Shown: piece by piece, positions 22,651-36,323 of the stretch
How the letters are laid out: each line of letters starts with the position of its first letter
How positions within the stretch are numbered: position 1 is the stretch's first letter
DNA from: Stromatinia cepivora
Lineage: Eukaryota; Ascomycota; Leotiomycetes; Helotiales; Sclerotiniaceae
Assembly: GCA_014898415.1 (NCBI GenBank)
Contig: RCTD01000004.1
Span: 1,487,001 to 1,551,000, forward strand
Reading direction: 5' to 3'
DNA length: 64,000 nucleotides
The notes under the pieces: model-generated
What the model saw: the letters and a program-made list of their open reading frames with translations, nothing else
Databases searched by the model: none
What the model was told of the DNA's origin: nothing
Program-made: the position numbers and the translations under genes

Positions 22651-23450
22651 CAATATCTATCCTTTCAATATCTTCAATATCTATTTTCAATCTTTATCTC
22701 GATCCTTATCTTCATTTCTTCGATATCTATCTCTGATGTTTATTTTTAACATCTAGCTTCAACATCTAACTTTAAATATCTATTACTAATATCTATCTAT
22801 ATCACCTATGTTCAATATTTATTCTCTATTTTTACTATTTATCTTTGTTATTTATTATATCTATCATCTATCTTTAGAACCTATCTTCAATACCTATTTT
22901 CAGTATCTGTTGTTAGAATCTTTCTTCAACATCTTTCTTCAACATCTTTCTTCAACATCTTTCTTCAACATCTTTCTTCAACATCTTTCTTCAACATCTT
23001 TCTTCAACATCTTTCTTCAACATCTTTCTTCAACATCTTTCTTCAACATCTTTCATCCATCTTCAGAATCTATCTTGACCATATATCTTTACTGTTTATC
23101 TTTACCATATATCTTTATCATTTATCTTTAATATATATCCTTATTATATATCTTCACCATTTGTCCTTAACATCTAATCTTAAAATCTACCATTATTATC
23201 TATCTTTAATATCTATCTTCATTATTTATCCTTACTATTTATTTTTATCTTCTATTTCTATTATATATTATATATATTTTCAGTATATACTTTCAATATC
23301 TATCTTTATCTTTTTTCATCAATTTTCATCTATCTTCATTCTTTTTCATTTCTTTCTATTTATTCATTTTTATCTATCCTCATTTATTTTTATTTATCAT
23401 CATATATCCCCATCTACTTCCATCTCTCTCAAATCTCTTAACAATTACAG
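22651..23450. repeat. degenerate pyrimidine-rich TATCTT tract
   Basis: This tract is built from diverged ATCTATCTT- and TATCTTTA-like words on the + strand, with almost no G. It flanks and includes the 13-bp array. It looks like an old, decayed version of the adjacent 12-bp minisatellite. Confidence 0.8.
22918..23050. repeat. 13-bp minisatellite ATCTTTCTTCAAC, about 10 copies
   Basis: Ten perfect tandem copies stand inside the degenerate TATCTT-rich tract. The motif is related to the neighbouring 12-bp unit, suggesting local slippage and expansion from a shared pyrimidine-rich seed. Confidence 0.95.
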
Positions 23451-25233
23451 ATAAGGAAACCTCTCCCAGCAGAGATCCTCGAGTGAGAAACCGGGAGAAG
23501 CGAAAGTAGTTCTTTCTTAAAGCCCCAAAAACGATGCTTATACACTATTTATACATCATTCGATCCGTCTCGAGAAGCCCCTCAGGTAAGTTCGGAAAAT
23601 CGAGAAAAGAAAACCTTGATGAGATTTGTATGTTCCATTTGTATTCCCTTCATGCTATGTGCTGTTACTTTGCCATTGATGCATGACTTATCTTATCACT
23701 TATCTGTCCTCTGGCTTGTACTGTGATTGAGAAATTCATATACAATCTACATCACCATCCAGTGTCCACAGGTCATATATCCGATGCTAAGATTTGGCTT
23801 TCTAATCAAAACTGAGTATGAGCACATGAACAGTGTTAGTGTTACGAAATAGTGCAATTAGGGTAATTACTGCTCAAACAGTCAATTAAGCTTTTCTCCA
23901 TTCAAAACCTAGTGCGTGCAACTATTTCCCACTACTGTCATTAATGTGAATAGCTTCAACCGAAAGGAACGGTTGGACCCTGATACCAATCAACCAGTTT
24001 GATACACTGGCACATGGTTGTGAGTCCTTCCTTCAAGTCCCTTGTCTCACGGTAGGATGTATCTTTCAGGGGTTGGATTTGCGTTAAACGATATTACCTC
24101 AGCCCCCAGAATGTAACCCAACACCAGAACCCCAAAGAATTAGCGGATAAAGTACAATACACGAACTTCATACCTCGCATTATGAATTTTCACGCTTGCA
24201 TTTAAGAGCAATTTAGTAAGTCATTCATTCATTCATATCGGGGATCCTACATGACACGAAACCTTCAGTTCACGTTAAAGTAGAAGCAATAAAGCAAACC
24301 CCATTTCCACAGCTTCAGATAATATACTAAGTAGCTACCCATCGAAAAACTATAGTTTCTGAAAATCCAATCTATCTTCTATCTCTAGATTCGAGGTGAT
24401 GATTTATACGTTATCGTCCATACACCCAATACTAATGGCCGAGTTTATTTATCGGAACTTAACACCTATCCTCAATTTAATATGATATATTCTGACTTTT
24501 AGATGCTCTTTTACCATTTATTTTCATTACACGAGGAGATACAGATCAATACGGCCACATAACTATATACGCTCGCCATCCTAGTGCGATTTATCACTTT
24601 TCAAAACAGGATCTCCATCCATTCTTCGAGAGGCATTCAAGATACATAAAACACAAATAAACTTCTCACAATACTTACCGACAACCCAGAAGAATACGGC
24701 ATAGATATACGATAAGCAAGCATAATATAAACAAGTTATCCTCAAGAGCATAAATAAAAGTACTGTAAAACAAGAGATAAACCATGGGACTATTCGAGGA
24801 ATATGAGGTAGCAGAACCAAACCAAAGCAAACGGATTGGAAAAATTGCTGGGGGGGAATGGGTTGTATGTAGTGCGCGTGCGAAGGGGTACACAAGTCAT
24901 CTAAATTTAAATAGCCAATATTGGATGCGGGAGAAGTATGGAAATTTTATCATGGGAGAGGACACAACACTGCACGGTACAATTTAAAAATCTGTGATGG
25001 ATCGCCACCAAATAATAAATTATACCATAAAATTTAACTCAATAGCAGCAACAATGTGCCTCGCATCAAAGTCCCGTAAACTATCACTTTATCGATATTG
25101 GTAGATATGCTCGAAATAGGCAGATTCGAATTATTGGGATTATGTTTGCAACAGATACATTTATAATATAATTCATTTAGGGTTTTCTCCTTGCTTCTAC
25201 ACTTCCTACTTCTACACCTCTCTCTCACCACAG

Positions 25234-25665
25234 AATCCCAATCGTGTGACAATCACAAAACCATCGAATTCCTATTCCTCTTCCTCATCAGCATCACATC
25301 ACCTCAGAATTACAATTCCCAATTTCGAAGATAAGCGTCCCGCGTCTCCTGGATGCGTATATAGTCCGAAGTATATTGACTATCTCACGAATGTTATCTG
25401 CATTACACTATATGCTACATTGCATGGGTTCATTTACCAAGACGAACTCAAAGTTGCAACTGCTGCAGATGAAAATGATGGGATGCTTAGCAGTGGAGAG
25501 GCGGCTTTATCAGTAGGCAAGGACGTTTATGTCGGGATGGAGAAGGAGGGATGCTGGAAATTGATGAGAGGATTGTTGCAATATCTCTTTCTAGCACTAA
25601 ACGTTTCAGAACCTCTCTGTCGTATAAGTGTCTCTTCCTGGCCCTTTAGCATCATGATATCGTAG
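25234..25665 (+). CDS. uncertain exon of an unrecognised gene
   Basis: The frame is open from 25120 to the stop at 25663-25665 but contains no upstream ATG. A strong pyrimidine tract ending in CACCACAG immediately before 25234 looks like a splice acceptor, giving an exon of about 143 codons. The product has a Ser-rich start, then ITIPNFEDKRPASPGCVYSP, YIDYLTNVICITLYATLHGF and a C-terminal WKLMRGLLQYLFLALNV. The composition is protein-like but I recognise no family. A possible first exon starts at ATG 24784 and ends at a GTATGT donor near 24865. It could equally be a decayed gene. Confidence 0.3.
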   Translation, partial: NPNRVTITKPSNSYSSSSSASHHLRITIPNFEDKRPASPGCVYSPKYIDYLTNVICITLYATLHGFIYQDELKVATAADENDGMLSSGEAALSVGKDVYVGMEKEGCWKLMRGLLQYLFLALNVSEPLCRISVSSWPFSIMIS

Positions 25666-28600
25666 ACACCACTACGTGGATCGAGAGGATATCAACCGTC
25701 AACTGCCAAATTCTGCGCTTCGGCTACCGAAGAAATACAGAGACATTGTACCCTACTGTCATCCCATCTCCTTGCTACAAAGTCACCATGAGGAAACCCT
25801 ACAATTGGACATCCATAATGGCAAACCTCTAGACGCAACATAATAACTTCCAAATGCCCGCCGACATAGCCCATTTTGGCTCAGGAATGTTGATGTGATG
25901 ATGCCTTCACTGCTAGTATTCAATAGAAGAACTTCCTTCCAACATCAAGAATCAAAAGTACAACTGCACAGCATCAATCCATTCCGACACCTTTCGAGAC
26001 AACAGCGGTCAAGCAACCTCCAGGGAAAACATCACCAGTGAAAAGCTCAATTTGAGGCCAGCTTACCATTGATGTTCGAGGATATTGACTCGCGATTCGA
26101 GAGGTACTCTGATCGACGACCGAGTATGTCATCGACCGATATCATCTCGCGATGAACAGGAAACGCGCGGCATGGCATCGCAGCGCACACTGGTACAGAG
26201 TTCCATCTCTTGACTCCTGGATTACCTTGTCCATTGCATATGTGGAGTCGACACCATTTGCTTTTTGTTGTTCCTTGTCATCATCTGGCGGACAAGCGGG
26301 CAGGCGAGCAAGCGAGGTATATGTATTCAGGGAGCAAACAATACTGCTAACAAGGATTTAGATTTCAATCCACAAAGAAACAAGCAATACGTATGTATGA
26401 ATGACTCGACCCCCTTTAAACATCAATGAAAATCAGTCAGCCCAGGTTAACCAGTTAGTCCTCTTTCAATTGGAAGAAGTCCTTTTGCAATAAAAGTCTT
26501 TCGCCAATATTATGCTGATTCGAGAATCAGGGGGAGATAGCTGAAAAATTGGACACACTCCACTTGTATGGGATCTGGATGCAAGCCATCCGTGGCGAGA
26601 GGTGCAGGAATTCCCAATATGTAAAGATTCCTGACTCGTGCCTTTTATGCAGACGATCACATGTTTATCCCTGGCATACACTGCATATTCACATTCATAC
26701 ACACACAACACATCTACGGTGGAAATTACCCGCTCGTTCTTCCCTTTCCTTCTTCTATCCTTCTCCGTCTCAGCATAATTGTGAAGAACTTTTTCATGAG
26801 ACAGGAAGTGTCATTAAGAGCTGAAGTCGGGGAAGCGGAAATTGCTTTACACCACAATATCAAAATTCAGAATCGATGATTCGTTTTGGATGCAATTCCA
26901 AACCTTGAAGCGCTTGATTCTTAGACTGTTGAAACCAATAAAAAGCTGTCATTTCGGTGTTGCCGGATAGGTCCCCGAGCTAGTCGTCGACTTCGCGAAT
27001 TAGTTAAAATCTCTGGCGCGTGCATACCCCGTGTTTCAATCTCTCTTTCAATTAAAAGGGATTTGAGCTGAACTATGTGTTGTTCATGCACAGGCATTTG
27101 CAGATTATTGACAATGGGGCCAGTGATTCACGAGCTTAGACCTGCCATTTAAATCCGACCGAATAGCATGTGCATCGCTTTTGAACTGTGTAAGGTTATT
27201 CGCACATCCAGACTGATGACGTTGGTGTCGAAAATCTTTGTGATTCATCTTGCAGTTCTGGGTTAATGGGAGAAAGGCTGCTTATTCGGGGAAGTCTAAG
27301 CGTGGGCAGACTTCTGCCCCATAGCTATGCATATATGCGATTGCGTTCTGTGAAGGAGCTAGCATCTGCACAAGAGACTCTATAGGGTGCACCTTGCGAA
27401 AGATGGATGTTTTTGAAAAATTCACATGCATTCATTTCGGAACGGATGACTTGCCCGCCTTCGTAGCGCTCAAGCCTGCGTCTCTTCTAGCTTTGTACGA
27501 CCAATATTGCCGCGAGCGGGACTTGATGCAGATCTCATAGTGCGAGGACTGGACCTTCGAGCCAAGAACGGGGCGGAAGTACTCCGTAAGTAGATCTATA
27601 TACGGGAAGTATTGTCGTAAGTTGCAGAACAGGACCGCTATTTACTCAAGATAGTTTGGTAGTTGCAGTGCACGGTGGGTGTTCGTACTTTCGGGTGAGG
27701 TATAAATGGGGTAGATAGTAGGAGGGAGTAGTTTAATCACTTGATGGGGTGTGAATGAAGCAATGCGATGTTGATTTTCCCGCACAGATATCTTTGTGTA
27801 ACCCATGTCGGTGGCTGGATATCCAACTAGGATAACAACCAAGTTTGGAGCAATTCGGAAAAGCCTTTGATGTATGGAATAAAGTATAGAAGCGACGCAT
27901 AAACAGAATTAGGAAGGAAGTGCGCGCCCGCACAACCTTGAATTAGAAATGATGGAAATCTACAAAAGGTACATACAGTATAAGTATAGTATGTAGCTGT
28001 GCCGTGAATATTTTAGAGCCTCGATCATACAGAACCGAGATTCAACTTGAGCTAGAGTCTCCGACGGGTAGGTGAAATGATTGAATGGAGAGGGATAGAG
28101 GGTACTTAGCTGCATAGTTCCTGACTAAATTTGAGCGAGATAACACCTAGCACTGCTGAATGATTTTGCCGGGTACACGCGGATACATATGTACCGTATC
28201 GTATTGTCAACAAGGAAGAGTTTTCGAAAGGCGTTCAAAGGGGCTTGAATAGACGAGGGAACAATGTCGAATCATGACGACTATTTCAACCGAGGTTTGT
28301 GTATGTTGCTGAGCGTGTAAAATTAGCATCCTAAATGCGAGTCCCATGCAGATGTAATCTTTTCGGATGAGCGTCTACATTTGGATTATCACGTACGAAA
28401 GAAGAAGGAAATGGAGTGATCTGATTTTCGAATCATCCAATTATCTTTGAGGTCATGTAAGATATTAAAGCCTGTTGTATCCATATTGAGAAATGCATCT
28501 GACAGGGAGCTAACTATTCGAGTCTCTTTTATGTAGTATCAACAATAAACCGGGTGATACTGTTGATACCTCGTTCCTTCCTTATCTTGCCACTTTAATA

Positions 28601-29129
28601 TGTATCGAGTACTGAGTAGAGAGGGGCTAAACTAGAAGTTAGAAACGGATTATCTCCAGTTCCATCCTTTTGCCAAGTTTTGTCTACTGACGCCAGAATG
28701 CAGATGTTGCACAAACCTACCACACAAATCTACACTGACTTTTTTTTTTTACAAGGTTGTTGGGTGGTCAAAGTACTTTGTAGGTTTGTATTATAATTTC
28801 GTGCAGTTATTAACGCTATGATTTCCCTTCCTTAGTTCGAGGTCCATAGGAGATATTTTTTGATATTTTTTGATATTGAATTGGTTTGATTGGCAATAAA
28901 AGTTACAATCAAGTAACACAAACACGATAAGATTTTGAGACGGAGATATGTATGGAAACTTCTTTTCAAAATGTCCAGGGAATAGATGAAGGAGGGCGAA
29001 GATTTCCCGGTCATTTTACGTACTGTATCATCATTTCGCCGAAAAAGATTGGTTACATGGGGAGGGCTGGTCAGATCATGTCAAACCAATTCAAACAGGC
29101 ATAAGAGGACATAGCATGGTCATAGTGTT

Positions 29130-29164
29130 GTCTTGAGTCTTGAGTCTTGAGTCTTGAGTCTTGA
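29130..29164. repeat. 7-bp tandem repeat GTCTTGA, 5 copies
   Basis: Five perfect consecutive copies are visible. Confidence 0.9.
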
Positions 29165-32100
29165 CTCCTCAGCCTACATGTGGAGATTTTCGCAAAACTC
29201 AACTCATGCGTTTTCAATTGAAATTCTGGGTCCATTTGCTCAATCCATTCTTTGTCAAAAATCAAGATTTGTGGGCTAAATGATTGGGTGACATACAAGT
29301 ACTTGTGATTCTTATATCAGTTTGTTTCGGCGACATATACGAGAAATTCAACAGGGACGGAAAACGAAATTCAAATGGGTGGGAGACTGGGAATGGAAAT
29401 CGATGATCGTGGCAGTGGCACACATTATTCATGAAAAGTAGCACTGAGTAAATAGACCTTTTTATCCAAATATGCGGTGAAAAATAGGAAAATTATGATA
29501 TGTCATATTTTCATATTTTATCCCAATCAAAGTTTCTTGGGGGCGGAACTCTTTTGCCGTGGGAGGGACGGTTTCTTATTGTCGTTGCCGCTGTTTGATG
29601 TGTTACGATAATTGTATGAATGAAGTTATTCAAAAGAGCGAGTTCATTGGTGTCTATTAAATTTGATACTAATAGTCTGATATTAAAAGTTACCACACTA
29701 TTAGATCGCCCCTAAATGGCGATCTATCTAGTTTCATTTTCCCCTGTTTCTTTGGCGTCGCCCTTAAAATGATGCTTTTCCCAGAATTATCATTTCTATC
29801 TCTTAGTAACTCGCTTCCCACGCTTCCCACCACTCACATACATGATAGATAATTAAACCAGAACCTGCTAATGGATTCCCATGACCGTTATGTCGGGAGC
29901 TGCTACTGCGGGTGAACGATTTTAGTAGACACATAGCCACGACTTAAGTGCACAACACTATCCAGTACCATAAAAAAAATGCTTATCTGAGAACTAAGAT
30001 CTCAAATACCTTAAAATACCTCCACTTCAACATCATGTATAAAAATCTACTCAAACTCTATGTGATATATCTCTCGATTCCGGAAAGTTAGGAAAATCAG
30101 AAATTCCCTCGCACCACAACAACTTTACTATTCTCCCACTTTTGCTGCGCCCTTTCAGCCACACGTCTCACCGAGTGAGGAAAGCTGCAGGCGCAGAACC
30201 GCATATCACATCTATCCTATCCTACCGAACCCTTGCCAAAGTAACGGCAGATGTGAGATAGATGTTGCTTTGCATTTGTAAGTTGTGATCTGGTGGCATT
30301 CAATGTCCGCTCTTCCGAAAATTCCATTCAACGACGAATGGATTTGCAATCTGTTTCTCCTCTTTCAGTCGATGTTGCGAGTATGGAGTAACAACAAGAT
30401 AGTGGAGCCGAAGGGTAAAATGTTTCTCATGTGCGATCACTTGTTGTCCTTACGAAGGATTTATAGAATTACCCTATCCCCGTTACTACAATATGATAAA
30501 TCCACGCTGCTCACCCTGTCGGCGGAAGTCACGGACAATTTTTGGCTGGGCCTATCCGGACTGATCATCTTTTAATCATCTTAGAAGGCGAATTATGGGC
30601 CAAGAGTGGAGATGAAGAGTCGTAAAGAGGGGAAGAGGGCGGAAGAGCAGGGGAATTTGCGGATATAGAGCTTGAAAGTGGGCAAATGCCCCCCCATGCC
30701 ATGTATATCTGTTGGTCAGCTGAGAAAGACAAAAAATTGATTTGAGTGACATTTTGCAAATCGTAATTCGCATCGATTTCACTTCACAGCATTCATTCAG
30801 ATCCGATGATAACTTCAATCTCGGCAAGCTGAATAGTTATCCCAAATCAGTACCAAAACGCAAGGTGATTCATCTGGATTAGGTCAACTCGTGCGTGATA
30901 ACCAATAAAACACGCCATTTCATCGCATATGGAAGGAGGACAAACTGTTATTCCGACGAATCCAATAAATTCCCGAAATGTCTATTGTGATAGAAACCAA
31001 GGACGAATCATTGGTAAAGTAATGAATGCAGCCAAAATGGAGAAGCAGCCAGCAGCGGCAAGAAGGGAAGAAATATCTGTCAAATTATGAAGCTTGCCAC
31101 CACTCAATTGCTGCAGGTTGATTGTTACGTAGACAAGCCAAACAGGTAATATTATTCACATATCACATGCCAATTAAAAGATAGAGAGAAAAGGAAGGTT
31201 TGGTTCGCTTCAGAGCAGCGACATCCCTCAGCAGGTAGGCTACAAGTATGGGTTCGGAGGAACGAAATTTTCCTCGTCACATACCCAGATGATCAATTGA
31301 TCCGCATTCAAAGTTTGGCTTATACAAACACACAATTAAGTTTTATGATCGAGTTGCCTCACCCGGACAGCTCATCCGTCAGGACCCAACCCCTTCATTG
31401 TCCAAACGAGAAACGAGAAACGAAAAATTGACAGGGAGGCTATTCTAAAGCCAAGATAAATTCAGCATTATGCATATCGCATCGAATGCGACGGTATCTC
31501 AGATGTTGCCTTTTGATCTATTCCTAGATGATGCCAATCGATCATGTACAGACAGTAGCAGCGACTCTCACCACCTGCATATAGGTGTTATTTGTAATCT
31601 TTCTCGCTCGCCATCGTCCCATGGTCTCATCGTCACAACATACTCAATCGGTACATAATCAAATCCTAGAAATTGCTACAGTGTCTGTTCTGATTCAAGA
31701 GCAATACCCGCGTGATCCTATCCAATACTTCCTTTCAACTTGCCAATATTGGTAACATGAAAAGTTAGTTGATTATTCAGTCAAGTAATTATCCACCCTT
31801 TGATAAACGTGGACCCCCTGGTTATACTTTGACCGAGGAGTGGTTGAGAAGAATACACCGACTCTCTTCCTGGCTGATATCTGGCCGGACCGCTGGCTAC
31901 ACTGATTGGTATATGATTCGTTATATTCGTTACATTTGCATCCTTGGCACACCCACCCATCCATAGCCATCCACACTTCCTCCATTATCTAACGCTAAGA
32001 GCACGCATGTTCAGGGTTGACATGCATTCCTCAGCCGAAGCCTTCCAAAATATTTTTTCACTAGAACACCAAATTCCTTCTAAGCATTCGTGCGAGTAAT

Positions 32101-35100
32101 TTTATGACCGACTCGAAGGCCACTCAAACCAGATCAAAGATCCTCTAATCCTTTAACGATCTTTTGGTTTCCTTTTACTCCAGACATTCATTTATCTTCC
32201 TAGTCCTCCTTCTTCCTAGCTTTTACTTTAGAATATACCAAGAAAGACTACTCGGTCGCAGCCGACCGTGAAGAAACTCCTACTCCTCCATCTATTCATC
32301 TCCATCCACAAACACTACTGTATTGCTTGTTTGCTTGTGCCCTATTATTACGAATCCTTCAAACCTACTAAAGCATCTGCTAGACTTGGATTAGAGTAGC
32401 ACCATTGTGAATACTTGAAACGAAGCGCGCGATTATCTTTCATTGGAAACAAACGCCTTACCCAGGTACTGGATCTAGCTTCTAGCTCTGGCTTCATTTC
32501 TTAGACTAATTTATTTTCCCCCAGAGAAACAAATTATAGTGTCTCCCGCACGTCTGGGTCGCCTACACAAGCGTTGTTCAATCATCCCCCTCCATCGACA
32601 CTACCGCCACACCACCGGCACATCGGCAGTAGTGCAGCATCCATACGAAATCCTCGAGATAGAAAAGATTGAAAACATCTATTCCCAAATTGTGTTAAAT
32701 CGTGGACCCGAAGAGACTCAAGCTTCCTGTCACAGAGCCAATTGATATCACGTGTATACTATTAATTTCAAAACGACTTACTTATTACTATTCCCCATCA
32801 ACATTTCGCATTTTGTGCAGGGGCTTGCCAAGGAAATCATCCGAGGCTTTTGGATCTATCTCGGCGCTAGTCACTGTAAGTTAGCTTCCATCATGAAATA
32901 ATTATCCCCATGGGAATGTCAACAATGACATCGATATCGATATCGATTAATATCAATCTATGAATATCAATATCAAAGACTTTTTGAGGCTTCAAAACTC
33001 TGTGTCAGAAGAAAGATTTTTTGTGATCTCTCTCATCGAGAGTGCATTTGCGCCTTATGCGCATTTTTTGCTTCACCCAATTTTGATTGATTCATACTGA
33101 CAGATAAAAGTTGTCAAGATTAATAATTTTTGCGGGCCCAACAAGACGAAAAAATTTTTTTAATTAATCTTCACCTCACTCTGCCACCAAAAAATAAATA
33201 TACGTTTGCAACACATCTACTAAAGCATCATCTCTGAGACTACCTAGTAGGCACGATTTCAATTCTTTATCACGAAGATACAAATTAGAAGTCTGCGACA
33301 ACGCGAAACTTCTATATCTCTATTTCTCGACTCACTTCCGAGAAATATTTATTGAAAATAAAAGAGGGCGCGACGCGTCTTGTGTATTTCTGCCGTTTGC
33401 TGGTAAAAAAAACGAACGCGGGCAGATCATTCAACCATCACCACTACCACCCACCATCAAGCTTCTAGGTACTTGTGGTCGAGCATAACGCTATAAAACC
33501 TCGATACCGATTACGGCGAAGGTTCAGACCCATCAACGCAAGTAACAAAAGCAACGATTCTCCATTTGGAAGAGCTGCAGCACAAGCCTCCTGCCATCAC
33601 CGATTTCGAACCCAACCCACCCCTTCGGAAATATAGATCAGACGGAAAAAAAAAACACCATACGAAACGTCAAAAAGTAGTAACAAAAGCGGTGTTGATT
33701 TGAAGGGAACCATACGTTAATTCAATCCAGGAACAGCCGCATCTTAAGTACGATTTCGTTCTTCGTGTGAATTGAATATAAAAAAATTGACTGTATTGTC
33801 GAGCAGATTCTCAGTTTTCTCCAAGACAGCGAGACCTGACAGTCGTTTATTGCCTCTGCAGACCCCCGTGTTATTCCGACCTCAATTCGAATTGTCGTCA
33901 TTAGTATTTGAAATACTTTTAAGATCGGCTGCTTCTCAGAAAAGTGTTCTGGACTTTCGTCATCATCATCATCATCATCACAATATCGAAAGATTGATTC
34001 GCGCACGCACTCAACTGTGACTCTTGTGAACCCAATCGGGATCTGTGAAAGATCGAGACTCTCATAGAAGGTTCAGCAATTGAAGAATTGTTATGTTACC
34101 GTGACGAGACATCTTCGCATCATCACATACAAATTCTACAGGACATTTCGTCGTTGACAAATAAGAATTGTGAAGATCTGGATTCGATCACCCCCAAGAC
34201 TTTCTTAAGCTTAAAACTAAAGGTAATTGTACCGCACTACAACTGTACAGGATCCTCGCAATCATTAGCTGATCGTCAACTCTTAGTAGACAAGCATAGT
34301 CTATGCACATTTCGGTCCTAGCGAATTCTCACATACCGGGTGGTCATCTATCTGTATTTGGTATACCAAATTGGAGAGCTTCTTAACGACTTCTACGTTA
34401 CTGGACTACCATATCAACGGCATAGGGCTTACGATCAATTTACAAGTGCGACCGTTGTATAATTTGATGACAGCTGCATCCAAATCACTTGAGAAGATAG
34501 GAACATTACATCCCAACTTACGAGTACCCAAATTCATCTTTACAGCCACGAACCACTAGTCGTGCATTCACTCTCAGTCTCGAAACAGCCTGAACATCAT
34601 CTCCCTGAAGGAAGACAAGGATTCGTTTCTGCTCATTCATTATTTGTAGAATCTCAACAATCATCCAGGAGGACTCGGACCAATACTTGAAGTATCATCC
34701 CAATTTCTTTGAAAGACAAGAGAAAGAAACTTTAAGTCCCCACATCCATTCCCCAAACCAAGGCGTTAACATACCGGAAACTCCTTTTTTCCCCATCACT
34801 ATTTACTACAATAGCATCTTCTCCTTTTCTGCCCACTTTTTCGATCTAACAATATTACTTCCTACTCGAGTAAGCCGAATAAGCCGAACAAGTTAGGAAG
34901 AGTCTGCAAGTCTACGCTTACCTACGCTACGCTGCTACATCACAAAAACTCCACTGCACTACACTCCACACCACGACAAAGCGAAACTCTAAAAACGCAC
35001 AGACGGCTCTTACGGCACAAACACAACAATAAATTGACACCTCAATTCACTAGAACCGAATCTGCACCTACCATACTCGAGTTCCTTGTAAAGCTTGGTT

Positions 35101-35396
35101 GTGGATACAGTCAATACCCCCCTGTATTCTTTTTTTCCACTGGGTAATAAAAGATTTGCCACTTTCCCGTTTTTATCAATTTTGCGGGTGAAAATTGATT
35201 TGATACGAATTGATTTATTTGATTGAATTGAATTGAATTGAATTGAATTTTTTTGGATTGTGGAGACAATTTAGATAAATTCTTCATTCATCATCAAATT
35301 TCAATTCAATAAATTCAAAATCGACTGAGGCATCTCATCTTTTTAAATCATCATCAGCATCAGCCACTTTATACTTCTCCACAAAATTCATTTTTT

Positions 35397-35432
35397 CTTC
35401 TTTTCTTTTCTTTTTCTTTTTTTTTTTTTTTT
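35397..35432 (+). promoter_or_regulatory. CT/T-rich tract upstream of CON7
   Basis: A TTCTTTTC run passes into an uninterrupted T run, ending at TTTCGCG. Pyrimidine tracts of this kind commonly precede transcription starts in filamentous ascomycetes. It lies about 0.9 kb before the CON7 ATG, so the leader would be long. Confidence 0.35.
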
Positions 35433-36323
35433 CGCGCATTAATAAGAGTTCGAAAGTTCCTTTCATTGAAGAAGCCGCCACCTTTCAATCACTCATCTAC
35501 TACTACACTACCTACCAGGCTACTACTACAACACCCTCTCCCACCTGCCACTTACCACAAGTCCGGCAACCATACTATACCATATCATACCAAACCATAC
35601 CATACCAAACCAAAACAACCAATCACATTTTACCGTACTCATTTCACACACCCTACTTTACTTATTACATACACCTTCTCCATCTCCCATCTAAGTCTTA
35701 AAAGGACTGGACTGGACTTCTGGACTTGACACTAGACCCTCACTCACAACCATTTCCCATTTTCCGTTTCCCACCTTATCTAAAAGGATTAGGACTCGAC
35801 TCGCTCCCAAAAACTGGTCATCGGAATATTTCTTCTGAGTCTTATCCATTCTGGGAAATCTCCACAACTACCTAAACTTATTGGAACATCGTCCAATATT
35901 GAAAACTACCATAAAATTAAAATCAATTGCGGTTCCCAATTCCATCATTTCAATCGACTAACAACTTTGAACATCCACTACGACCCAATCTTTTACTCGG
36001 CCTTTGGTTTTGGCTCTTTCTCCTCAACTTTAGTGTGAGCTAAGCATCACTGAAGATCGGCACACATATCGATTAACTTCTCAACACTCCCCCTCCTCAA
36101 AAGCCCTCGAGTATTTAATAGGGAAAGAATCCCCCCCCCCTAGTCTGTCGAATTTAATTTCTTCCTAAAATACATTTCACCTTGGAAATTCCTTTTCTTC
36201 GACGGACTCTTTTAATAGTAAGCAGCGACCCTGCATCACCATAAAGTCCGAGCACTTCTACACCCACTCCACCCACAACAGCTAGTCATCGACAAGACTT
36301 TACTCCAAATATTTCGCTGTAGT

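Larger units (their letters stand above)
21132..25233. other. gene-poor AT-rich spacer with minisatellites
   Basis: No gene is supported. The middle (22.4-23.45 kb) is a pyrimidine-rich repeat tract on the + strand. The rest is AT-rich DNA with only short frames of protein-unlike composition. Confidence 0.6.
25666..36323. other. 10.7-kb gene desert upstream of CON7
   Basis: No supported protein-coding gene lies here; the longest frames are under 100 codons and protein-unlike. The last 3 kb (about 33.2-36.3 kb) differs, with many short T-, CT- and CA-rich words and TATA-like tracts. It probably holds the promoter and long 5' leader of the CON7-type gene. Confidence 0.6.

Noticed and set aside
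22348..22756. Open frames of about 100 codons on both strands made of IDEK or FSSI repeats
   Set aside because: They come only from the 12-bp minisatellite, whose unit is a multiple of three; no start context or flanking coding signal.
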